Assembly (NCBI GenBank): GCA_020445005.1
Contig: JAGRHM010000178.1
Location: forward strand, 1-5,120
DNA length: 5,120 nt
Source of the DNA: Candidatus Competibacteraceae bacterium
GTDB taxonomy: Bacteria; Pseudomonadota; Gammaproteobacteria; Competibacterales; Competibacteraceae
Direction: 5' to 3'
The notes below the pieces were generated by a model that searched no databases, had not been told where the DNA came from, and saw nothing but the letters and a program-made list of their open reading frames with translations. Numbering within the stretch: position 1 is the first letter of the stretch; each line of letters opens with the position of its first letter. Both the position numbers and the translations under genes were made by a program. Of this stretch, positions 1 through 5,120 are shown piece by piece.

Positions 1-616
1 GCGGATGGGCGCTGGCCCGGCCCACGGCGTGAATCAGCGGGAAGTTGCGCGTCAACAGCTCCTCGCCGATGATTTGCTCCAGACTGGCGCCCGATGCTTG
101 CGCCAACCCTTGCATCATTTCGGCGAGATGTTCGGGCATCAGATCTTCCGCCGGGGTATTGATCAGATCGCGAACCTGCGTAATGGCTTCAACCTGCCGC
201 TGGATGCGTTCTGCATTGCAAACGGGATGCCGCGCCAGCCGCGCCATGGTCCGTTTGGGCGTCTTGTAACGGGTGAATTGATAAGCGCCCAGCGCCCAGC
301 CCAGGGTCAGCCGCTCTATGTACGGCGCATCAAATGCAGCGTCCAGCGCGTAATCGCCTTCCGGCAACGCGGCGGGCAAACCGCCCAACGCCCAGAGACC
401 ATCCGCCTTACTGATCACGATGACCACAGCTCGCAACTGACCTTCCGCGCCGGGAATCAGGCTGAACTGACCAGATTTAGCCTTGAAGCCGGTCGTTTGC
501 AACCAGCGGTGCAGGAACGCATCCTGCTGTTCCAGCCAGGTCGTGAACTCGCTCTCGATGATCGCAATCAGGGGAATACCGCTGCTCGTGCGGCTAGGAA
601 GTAAACCATGGTTCAT
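1..616 (-). CDS. M17-family leucyl aminopeptidase, N-terminal part (runs off left edge)
   Basis: Reading leftward from an ATG at 616-614, 205 codons stay open to the window edge, so the gene is partial. Visible residues match the N-terminal half of bacterial M17 (cytosol/leucyl aminopeptidase) proteins of the roughly 450-residue type: a variable N-terminal domain with LWALGGLPAALPEG (about 74-87), the stretch WALGAYQFTRYK (107-118), the linker VRDLINTPAEDLMPEHLAE (148-166), and NFPLIHAVGRAS (191-202), which leads into the catalytic domain. The two-metal site and catalytic Lys/Arg of M17 enzymes lie beyond the edge, so activity cannot be judged. By family, it would be a cytosolic metallo-exopeptidase releasing N-terminal residues from peptides. 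An in-frame TAA lies upstream and a weak GGAA lies about 6 nt before the ATG, supporting this start. It is transcribed divergently from sthA. The family call is firm; the exact substrate is unknown. Confidence 0.88.
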   Translation of the reverse strand, partial: MNHGLLPSRTSSGIPLIAIIESEFTTWLEQQDAFLHRWLQTTGFKAKSGQFSLIPGAEGQLRAVVIVISKADGLWALGGLPAALPEGDYALDAAFDAPYIERLTLGWALGAYQFTRYKTPKRTMARLARHPVCNAERIQRQVEAITQVRDLINTPAEDLMPEHLAEMMQGLAQASGASLEQIIGEELLTRNFPLIHAVGRASAHP

Positions 617-699
617 GAATTTCCGGCTCTGCAAAACTCGTTTTTATTCCGGCCTCGCCCAGGTGTGGGAGAGGGACTCAACGCCTACATGCTGGCTTG

Positions 700-724
700 A
701 AAAAGGCGGACGCCATCCCGTCCG
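700..724 (-). terminator. terminator-like hairpin with T-run, upstream of the aminopeptidase
   Basis: Read on the minus strand, a perfect 6-bp stem CGGACG / CGTCCG (724-719 with 712-707) closes a 6-nt loop (GGATGG) and is followed by CC and five T (704-700). This is the form of a short intrinsic terminator. Its place is odd: it faces the aminopeptidase start from 84 bp upstream, and no minus-strand gene lies to its right in the window. It could end stray transcription coming from the mobile element or the sthA side, act as a leader attenuator if the aminopeptidase promoter lies further right, or be chance. The stem is short. Confidence 0.35.
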
Positions 725-763
725 GATGCTTTGACCTGTCAGTAGAGGATGCTTAACCTATCA
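724..763. repeat. pair of near-identical direct repeats, period about 23 bp
   Basis: GGATGCTTTGACCTGTCA (724-741) and GGATGCTTAACCTATCA (747-763) share 15 positions with one single-base gap. The first copy contains the dyad TGAC-CT-GTCA (732-741); in the second copy both symmetric G positions have become A. Starts 23 bp apart, about two helical turns, would suit a tandem protein-binding site on one DNA face. No regulator is identifiable. Confidence 0.4.
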
Positions 764-795
764 AAACTTTTGCGGCAGCCCACTAGCAGCGCCCA

Positions 796-813
796 GCGTC
801 TTGAGAAAGACGT
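796..813. other. small hairpin with GAGA tetraloop
   Basis: CGTCTT (797-802), GAGA (803-806) and AAGACG (807-812) form a perfect 6-bp stem, extended by a G796:U813 wobble if transcribed rightward. GAGA is a GNRA-type loop on the plus strand. No T-run follows on either strand, so it does not look like a terminator. No RNA gene family is recognised; it may be a chance dyad. Confidence 0.3.
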
Positions 814-849
814 GCCGGGTCGGATTGGACGGCGCAGGTTGCGGGATCG

Positions 850-857
850 GTTTATTT
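850..857. repeat. left target-site duplication of the MITE
   Basis: GTTTATTT abuts the left terminal repeat with no gap and is identical to 990-997. An intact duplication suggests a fairly recent insertion that has not rearranged. Confidence 0.75.
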
Positions 858-989
858 GGTCCTGTAAATTCTTTTGTGATGGCCAAGGTTCGCTGCGCAG
901 GCTAGATGGCTAACCCATTGGCTTACAAATATGAAGGTCGCTGCGCAGGCCCGCCTAGCTGCTTTGATCACAGGAAAATTTACAGGACC
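858..989. mobile_element. 132-bp MITE with 23-bp terminal inverted repeats
   Basis: The ends are inverted copies: GGTCCTGTAAATT (858-870) is exactly repeated in inverse as AATTTACAGGACC (977-989), and the match extends to 23 bp with 3 mismatches (858-880 against 967-989). Directly outside lies an exact 8-bp direct repeat GTTTATTT (850-857 and 990-997), as expected for a target-site duplication. The 132-bp interior has no convincing ORF, so it would depend on a transposase elsewhere. The interior carries a direct repeat TCGCTGCGCAGGC (890-902 and 938-950) around the palindrome CTGCGCAG. The 8-bp duplication and the TGTAAATT...TTTTGTG end pattern recall IS256-family elements; that assignment is inference from memory. 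The matching ends and flanks are seen directly. Confidence 0.8.
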
Positions 990-997
990 GTTTATTT
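990..997. repeat. right target-site duplication of the MITE
   Basis: GTTTATTT directly follows the right terminal repeat and is identical to 850-857. Removing 858-997 would restore an uninterrupted pre-insertion site. Confidence 0.75.
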
Positions 998-1059
998 TCT
1001 GGCATAAGAAGCACTGTCACTTATACCGTTTCTCGATGGAAATTGAGTTTTTGTAAGCG

Positions 1060-1101
1060 CTGGCTTGCTAAATATCCAAAGGCTTATTGCCTGCAAGCCG
1101 G
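1060..1101 (+). other. nested stem-loop ahead of sthA
   Basis: CTGGCTTGC (1060-1068) pairs with GCAAGCCGG (1093-1101) over 9 positions, one of them a G:U wobble. Inside its loop AGGC (1080-1083) and GCCT (1089-1092) form a second short stem around TTATT. No T-run follows. It could be an RNA structure or a protein-binding dyad; no family is recognised. Confidence 0.3.
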
Positions 1102-1114
1102 TTCCTACATATCG

Positions 1115-1130
1115 GTACCGGTACTTGACA
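1115..1130 (+). promoter_or_regulatory. possible sthA -35 box with abutting palindrome
   Basis: TTGACA at 1125-1130 equals the sigma-70 -35 consensus, and the perfect palindrome GTACCGGTAC (1115-1124) lies directly against it, a typical place for an operator. The weak point is the -10: at 16-18 bp spacing only CATTGA-like sequence is found, and TATATT (1132-1137) is too close. If real, the promoter would need an activator or a poor -10, and the leader would be well over 100 nt. Confidence 0.3.
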
Positions 1131-1164
1131 TTATATTTCAGTAAAGTCATTGAGGTTTAAAGAT

Positions 1165-1196
1165 AGGTAATGTTGGAATGAATTACCTGATCCAAC
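1165..1196 (+). promoter_or_regulatory. two overlapping, mutually exclusive inverted repeats
   Basis: AGGTAAT (1165-1171) and ATTACCT (1182-1188) form a perfect 7-bp dyad with a 10-nt spacer. Overlapping it, GTTGGA (1172-1177) and TCCAAC (1191-1196) form a perfect 6-bp dyad. In RNA the two stems interleave and could not nest together, as in a switch; in DNA the first could be an operator. The function is unknown and short dyads can arise by chance. Confidence 0.3.
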
Positions 1197-1297
1197 TCGC
1201 GGCTGTCCCGAAATCAGTGCTATCATCCATAGAAACTGCAAGATTGCGGAAACTCTCATAAGCCGATTTCCGCCCCAACCAACGACGAGCGCGACGC

Positions 1298-2701
1298 ATG
1301 AACGACCCGCATTATGATGTCATCGTAATTGGCACCGGCCCGGGAGGAGAAGGCGCCGCCATGAAAGCCGCCAAGGAAGGCAAATCCGTAGCGGTGATCG
1401 AAAAGCATCACCTGGTCGGCGGTGGTTGCACGCACTGGGGCACCATTCCCTCCAAGGCCCTGCGACACGCCATTAACCGGATGCTGGAGTTTAACACCAG
1501 TCCGATCTTCCGCAGCGCCCTGGGGGATGCTCTCAAGCTATCCTACCCTGAGTTGTTGCGCTCCGCTGAATCGGTCATCGCCCGCCAGACCGCCATGCGC
1601 CGGGATTTTTACGGGCGCAACCGGGTCAGGCTCTATCATGGCCATGCCAAATTTCTGGACGCCCATACCCTGGAAATTCGCGCCGGCAGTCAAGGCGAAC
1701 CGACCGTGTTGGCCGCCGATGGTTTTGTCATCGCCTCCGGTTCCCATCCCTTCCGACCCCGCGATATCGATTTCAATCATCCGCGCATCTTCGACAGCGA
1801 CACCATCCTTAGCATGTCCACTACACCGCGCTCGATTCTGGTCTATGGCGCCGGGGTGATCGGTTGCGAATACGCTAGCATCTTCCGCAATATGGGCTGC
1901 AAAGTGGATCTGGTGGACACTCGTTCGCAGTTGCTTTCCTTCCTCGACGACGAGATCAGCCACGCGCTCAGTTATCACTTGCGCGACCAGGGGGTGATGA
2001 TTCGCCATAATGAGGAATATGAAAGCGTCGAAGGTTTGCCGGATGGCATGTTCATGCACTTCAAGTCTGGCAAGAAGATCAAGGCAGACGCGCTGTTGTG
2101 GGCCAATGGCCGCACCGGCAACACGGCGAACATGGGCCTGGAGGAGCTGGGCATCACCCCAAACAATCGCGGCCAGATCAAGGTCGATGACAACTACCGC
2201 ACCGCGTTGCCACACATCTATGCGGTCGGCGATGTGGTCGGCTATCCCAGTTTAGCCAGCGCCGCTTATGATCAGGGCCGTTTCGCCGCAACGCATCTGG
2301 TGCAGGGCAGTTGCGACCATCACTTGGTGGATTACATCCCCACCGGCATTTATACTTCACCCGAGATCAGTTCCATTGGCCGCACCGAGCGCGAACTGAC
2401 CGAAGCGCGGATTCCTTATGAAGTGGGACACGCCTACTTCAAGAGCTTGGCGCGCGCCCAGATCACCGGACGCACGGTGGGGATTCTCAAACTGTTGTTC
2501 CATCGCGATACGCTGGAAATTCTGGGCATCCACTGTTTTGGCGATCAGGCGGCGGAAATCGTGCATATTGGCCAGGCCATCATGGCGCAACAGGGCGACG
2601 CCAATAGCATCCAGTATTTTGTCAACACCACTTTCAATTACCCCACCATGGCCGAAGCGTACCGGGTTGCGGCGCTTAACGGTCTGAATCGGTTGGCCTG
2701 A
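1298..2701 (+). CDS. sthA: soluble pyridine nucleotide transhydrogenase (Si-specific NAD(P)+ transhydrogenase)
   Basis: This 467-residue flavoprotein matches E. coli SthA (466 residues) from end to end. By family it transfers hydride between NADPH and NAD+ in the cytosol, mainly draining excess NADPH. Visible parts: FAD Rossmann motif [10 protein letters not shown] (12-21); [17 protein letters not shown] (41-57), where Cys44 is kept but the second Cys of disulfide reductases is Thr49, normal for SthA; NAD(P) motif GAGVIG (184-189); ANGRTGNT (269-276); second FAD motif [21 protein letters not shown] (308-328); and the C-terminal dimer domain ending [21 protein letters not shown]. The His of the lipoamide-dehydrogenase HxxxxE pair is absent, also as in SthA. 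The ATG at 1298 aligns with the family start; no in-frame start precedes it and the Shine-Dalgarno is weak. pilU follows after 14 bp. No damage is seen. Confidence 0.97.
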   Translation: MNDPHYDVIVIGTGPGGEGAAMKAAKEGKSVAVIEKHHLVGGGCTHWGTIPSKALRHAINRMLEFNTSPIFRSALGDALKLSYPELLRSAESVIARQTAMRRDFYGRNRVRLYHGHAKFLDAHTLEIRAGSQGEPTVLAADGFVIASGSHPFRPRDIDFNHPRIFDSDTILSMSTTPRSILVYGAGVIGCEYASIFRNMGCKVDLVDTRSQLLSFLDDEISHALSYHLRDQGVMIRHNEEYESVEGLPDGMFMHFKSGKKIKADALLWANGRTGNTANMGLEELGITPNNRGQIKVDDNYRTALPHIYAVGDVVGYPSLASAAYDQGRFAATHLVQGSCDHHLVDYIPTGIYTSPEISSIGRTERELTEARIPYEVGHAYFKSLARAQITGRTVGILKLLFHRDTLEILGIHCFGDQAAEIVHIGQAIMAQQGDANSIQYFVNTTFNYPTMAEAYRVAALNGLNRLA

Positions 2702-2715
2702 GAGAGGATTCTACC
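2702..2715 (+). promoter_or_regulatory. ribosome binding site fixing the TTG start of pilU
   Basis: The purine run AGAGAGGA (2701-2708), whose first A closes the sthA TGA, places GAGGA 7 nt before TTG at 2716-2718. The site occupies nearly the whole 14-bp gap, so ribosomes ending sthA would be close to the pilU start; translational coupling is likely. Confidence 0.7.
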
Positions 2716-3864
2716 TTGGATATCACTCCCTATCTCAAATTGATGGTCGACAAGGAAGCCTCTGACCTGTTTTTTCACGTTGGCGCGCCGGTCAATATTA
2801 AAATCGGCGGCGTGGTTCGGCCCATTGGCAACAAAGTCCTTGGTCCTGGCGGCGTGCGCGAGGTCGCCTATTCGGTGATGAAGGATGACCAAATCAAGGA
2901 TTTTGAACACGACTGGGAGCTTAATTTCGCCATTCCGCTGCATGGCGTGGGCCGCTTTCGCGCGAATGTCTTCAAACAGCGCGGCGAAGTCTCAATGGTG
3001 ATCCGCTATATCAAGGGCGATATCCCGCAGGTCGAAGAACTGGGTCTGCCGCCGCTTTTGCGTCAGATCGTGATGGAAAAGCGCGGCCTGATTCTGCTGG
3101 TCGGCGCGACCGGTTCGGGTAAATCGACTACTCTGGCGGCGATGATCGATCATCGCAATTCCAGTTCGCCAGGGCATATCATCACCATCGAGGATCCGAT
3201 TGAATTCACCCACCAGCATAAAAAATCGGTGATTGCCCAGCGCGAAATCGGCATCGACACCCACAGCTACGAATATGCGTTGCGCAGCGCCATGCGCGAA
3301 GCCCCGGACGTGATTCTGGTGGGCGAAATTCGCGAACGCGATGTGATGAAGTACGTCCTGACCTTCTCGGAAACCGGTCACTTGGTGTTGTCAACACTGC
3401 ACGCCAACAACGCCAACGGCGCATTGGAGCGCATTGTCAACTTTTTCCCGGAAGACGCTCGGCCGCAGTTGCTGATGGATTTGTCGCTAAACCTGCGCGC
3501 CATTGTTTCTCAGCGGCTGGTGCGCGCCCTGAACGGCGGACTGGTGCCCGCGGTGGAGATACTGCTGAACACGCCCTACATCGCCGACCTGATTCAGAAA
3601 GGCAAGATCGATTATGTCAAGGACGCCATGGAGCAGTCCACGGAATCCGGAACGCAGACGTTCGACCAGGCGCTATTCAAGCTGTATAAGGAAGGCAAAA
3701 TTTCCAAGGACGAGGCGGTCAAGAACGCGGATTCCAAAAATAATGTGGGTCTGCAAATCCGGTTGGCGGAAGGGATGGAGTCGAGCAGCAAATCGTCAGC
3801 GAACCTGGCCGATCTGGCGTTGCATGATGACGACCAGGAGAAGAATCGGATATTTGGGATATGA
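2716..3864 (+). CDS. pilU: type IV pilus retraction ATPase PilU
   Basis: The 382-residue product belongs to the PilT/PilU group of secretion-type hexameric ATPases and has the length of Pseudomonas PilU. It would act at the inner-membrane base of the type IV pilus, assisting PilT in retraction for twitching, surface sensing or DNA uptake. Visible parts: N-terminal PAS-like domain with SDLFFHVGAPVNIKIGG (16-32); Walker A GATGSGKST (130-138, Lys136); Asp box IITIEDPIEF (155-164); Walker B region DVILVGEIRERD (198-209, Glu204); His box HLVLSTLHANN (222-232, His222 and His229); and a polar C-terminal tail with a Ser-rich stretch and acidic run, more typical of PilU than PilT. The start is TTG, backed by a good Shine-Dalgarno and by the Pseudomonas-like spacing to KLMVDK. 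No pilT is adjacent in the window. A PilT-like role is the main alternative; PilU is favoured. Confidence 0.92.
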   Translation: MDITPYLKLMVDKEASDLFFHVGAPVNIKIGGVVRPIGNKVLGPGGVREVAYSVMKDDQIKDFEHDWELNFAIPLHGVGRFRANVFKQRGEVSMVIRYIKGDIPQVEELGLPPLLRQIVMEKRGLILLVGATGSGKSTTLAAMIDHRNSSSPGHIITIEDPIEFTHQHKKSVIAQREIGIDTHSYEYALRSAMREAPDVILVGEIRERDVMKYVLTFSETGHLVLSTLHANNANGALERIVNFFPEDARPQLLMDLSLNLRAIVSQRLVRALNGGLVPAVEILLNTPYIADLIQKGKIDYVKDAMEQSTESGTQTFDQALFKLYKEGKISKDEAVKNADSKNNVGLQIRLAEGMESSSKSSANLADLALHDDDQEKNRIFGI

Positions 3865-5024
3865 GCGGCGCGCTCGCCCGCCGCATGGCGGATATTGCGC
3901 CATTTCATGTCATGGCGTTGCTGGCGCGCGCGCGGGAACTGGAGGCGGCGGGCCGTTCCATCATCCACATGGAAATCGGTGAGCCGGATTTTCCGACGGC
4001 GGAACCGATCATCACTGCTGGCCAGTGGGCGCTGGCGAAAGGGTGCACTCGTTATACCCCCGCCGCCGGCCTGCCAGAGCTGCGTCAAGCCATCAGCCGT
4101 CATTACCGTGAACAATATCGAGTAGAGGTTCCCGATCAACGCATTTTAGTCACGCCGGGCGCATCCGGCGCGTTGCAACTCGCGACGGCGGTATGGGTGA
4201 ATCCTGGCGACCGGGTGTTGCTGGCTGATCCTGGATACCCGTGCAATCGGCATTTTGTGCGGCTGGTGGAAGGCGAAGCGGTCGGCATTCCCGTCGGACC
4301 CGAGACCGGCTATCAACTGACCGCAGGCCTGGTTGAACAATACTGGGATGCGCGGACGGCGGCGGTGTTGCTGGCCTCGCCCGCTAATCCCACCGGCACA
4401 GTGGTTCCCCCCGAGGAACTGGCGGCCATCGTGGCCACGGTCGAGGCGCGTGGCGGACGGGTGATCATGGATGAAATTTACCACGGGCTGGTTTACGGTG
4501 CGGCGCTGCAAACCGCGCTGGCATATTCGGATCAAACTTTTGTGGTCAACAGCCTCAGCAAGTTTTACGGAATGACTGGCTGGCGGCTGGGCTGGCTGGT
4601 TGCTCCCGAAGACAGCGTTGGCGCGGCGGAGAAACTGGCGCAAAACCTGTTTCTGGCGGCTTCCACGCCGGCGCAACATGCCGCGCTGGCCGCGTTTACC
4701 CCGGAAGCGCAGGCGATTTTTGCGGCGCGACGGCAGGAATTTCAGGCGCGGCGGGATTTTCTGTTGCCGGCCTTGCGCGAATTGGGCTTTGTCATTCCCG
4801 TCACCCCGGATGGCGCATTCTATCTCTATGCCGATTGCGGCCGTTTCACCGACGATAGCTACGACTTTACGTTGCGCCTGCTGGATGAAGCTGGCGTCGC
4901 CATCACCCCCGGCATCGACTTCGGCCGCCATCGCGCGAACCGGCATGTGCGCTTTGCCTATACCAGCGCCATTTCGCAATTAGCCGAGGGCGTAGAGCGG
5001 CTCAGGCGGGCGTTGCGGAATTGA
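3861..5024 (+). CDS. class I/II PLP-dependent aminotransferase (aspartate-aminotransferase fold)
   Basis: The 387-residue product is a complete fold-type I aminotransferase, a cytosolic enzyme moving amino groups between amino acids and 2-oxo acids. Visible parts: MEIGEPDFPT (37-46), Tyr65-Thr66-Pro67 (RYTPAAGLPELR region), TPGASGAL (98-105) of the phosphate-binding loop, DPGYP (123-127), NPTGT with Asn176, DEIYHGL with Asp204 and Tyr207, SLSKFYGMTGWRLGW with Schiff-base Lys234 and Arg242, and HVRFAY with Arg364 for the substrate carboxylate. All expected catalytic residues are present. The substrate cannot be read from these motifs; aspartate, alanine or an aromatic amino acid are all possible. 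The ATG overlaps the pilU stop as ATGA. The nearest strong purine run (AGGAG, 3836-3840) is about 20 nt upstream, so termination-reinitiation is likely. The start suits the family, since PFHVMALLARARELEAAG lies at residues 14-31. Confidence 0.92.
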   Translation: MSGALARRMADIAPFHVMALLARARELEAAGRSIIHMEIGEPDFPTAEPIITAGQWALAKGCTRYTPAAGLPELRQAISRHYREQYRVEVPDQRILVTPGASGALQLATAVWVNPGDRVLLADPGYPCNRHFVRLVEGEAVGIPVGPETGYQLTAGLVEQYWDARTAAVLLASPANPTGTVVPPEELAAIVATVEARGGRVIMDEIYHGLVYGAALQTALAYSDQTFVVNSLSKFYGMTGWRLGWLVAPEDSVGAAEKLAQNLFLAASTPAQHAALAAFTPEAQAIFAARRQEFQARRDFLLPALRELGFVIPVTPDGAFYLYADCGRFTDDSYDFTLRLLDEAGVAITPGIDFGRHRANRHVRFAYTSAISQLAEGVERLRRALRN

Positions 5025-5120
5025 GATATGGTAAAGCGCGTTGCGCCGCCGCCGCGTTGACCCGTAAATGCTCCTGGTTCAGCGTTCCCACCACCACGCT
5101 GCTGACCCCCGGCTCCGCGA
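5002..5120 (-). CDS. probable aldo/keto reductase, C-terminal end (runs off right edge)
   Basis: Read leftward from the right edge, 38 codons end at a TGA (5004-5002). The peptide begins AEPGVSSVVVGTLNQEHLR and closes with NAAAAQRALPYLNSATPA. The pattern PGVSSVVVGT-N--HLR--N is typical of the last strand and helix of aldo/keto reductases, where it helps bind the NADPH adenosine phosphate. By family, this would be an NADPH-dependent carbonyl oxidoreductase; the catalytic Tyr/Lys/Asp/His lie outside the window. The gene converges on the aminotransferase gene and the two overlap by 23 bp (5002-5024). No intrinsic terminator is seen for either; GCGC-GTT-GCGC (5036-5046) has no T-run. The fragment is short, so the family call is probable, not certain. 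Confidence 0.65.
   Translation of the reverse strand, partial: AEPGVSSVVVGTLNQEHLRVNAAAAQRALPYLNSATPA

Larger units (their letters stand above)
998..1297. other. sthA upstream region, non-coding, rich in dyads
   Basis: No ORF with a credible start or family match is seen in these 300 bp, and no tRNA or known riboswitch was recognised. It holds a nested stem-loop (1060-1101), a perfect 10-bp palindrome GTACCGGTAC (1115-1124) abutting a consensus-like TTGACA (1125-1130), two overlapping inverted repeats (1165-1188 and 1172-1196), and a 7-bp inverted repeat GCGGAAA / TTTCCGC (1246-1252 and 1267-1273) that ends 24 bp before the sthA ATG. It is visibly more AT-rich than the genes. It most likely contains the sthA promoter and a leader, but no complete promoter can be fixed. 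Confidence 0.5.

Noticed and set aside
5..604. Plus-strand open frame of 199 codons
   Set aside because: It lies antisense to the M17 aminopeptidase, whose minus-strand translation has clear family motifs. The plus-strand product has no recognisable domain; it is a codon-bias shadow.
653..674. Imperfect hairpin CCTCGCCC / GGGAGAGG near the aminopeptidase start
   Set aside because: It has an internal mismatch and simple purine/pyrimidine composition, with no T-run directly after it; too weak to call a terminator or a repeat element.
483..734. Plus-strand open frame of 83 codons reaching into the intergenic region
   Set aside because: More than half is antisense to the aminopeptidase start, it has no good ribosome site, and the part beyond 616 shows no family resemblance.
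1043..1075. Promoter-like pair TTGAGT (1043-1048) and TGCTAAATA (1066-1074)
   Set aside because: The spacing to TAAATA is 20 bp and the -10 matches consensus at only about half its positions.
1341..1444. SthA lacking the second redox Cys of the disulfide-reductase family (Thr49)
   Set aside because: Looks like a lost catalytic residue but is the normal state in SthA proteins, including E. coli SthA.
1538..2215. Minus-strand open frame of 225 codons
   Set aside because: It is antisense to sthA, which matches its family along the whole length; no domain is recognised in the antisense product.
4146..4979. Minus-strand open frame of 277 codons
   Set aside because: It is fully antisense to the aminotransferase, which keeps all catalytic residues; the peptide is low-complexity and Arg/Gly/Gln-rich without a domain.

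Overview
The window looks like chromosomal DNA from a fairly GC-rich proteobacterium, most likely a gammaproteobacterium. The evidence is a soluble transhydrogenase (SthA) close to the E. coli form along its whole length, and a type IV pilus ATPase with the length and N-terminal layout of Pseudomonas PilU. Genus cannot be set from the sequence alone. There is no phage, plasmid, CRISPR, rRNA or tRNA signature.

Layout. (1) Positions 1-616, minus strand: the first 205 codons of an M17 leucyl-aminopeptidase-family gene that runs off the left edge. (2) Positions 617-1297: a 681-bp gene-free region between this gene and the divergent sthA. It holds a terminator-like hairpin facing the aminopeptidase, two near-identical 17-18-nt direct repeats, a small GAGA-loop hairpin, a 132-bp non-coding element with matching terminal inverted repeats and an exact 8-bp target duplication (a MITE), and several dyads ahead of sthA. 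(3) Positions 1298-5024, plus strand: a compact run sthA - pilU - class I/II aminotransferase. pilU starts with TTG 14 bp after sthA, and the aminotransferase start overlaps the pilU stop as ATGA. (4) Positions 5002-5120, minus strand: the C-terminal end of a convergent gene, probably an aldo/keto reductase, whose stop lies inside the end of the aminotransferase gene.

How the genes fit together. SthA balances NADPH and NADH in the cytosol. PilU is the accessory retraction ATPase of type IV pili. The aminotransferase is a PLP enzyme of unknown substrate. The spacing argues for one transcript, but no shared pathway is evident; the arrangement may be chance packing or co-regulation.

The least ordinary feature is the MITE between the divergent aminopeptidase and sthA genes. 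No clearly new multi-gene system was found.
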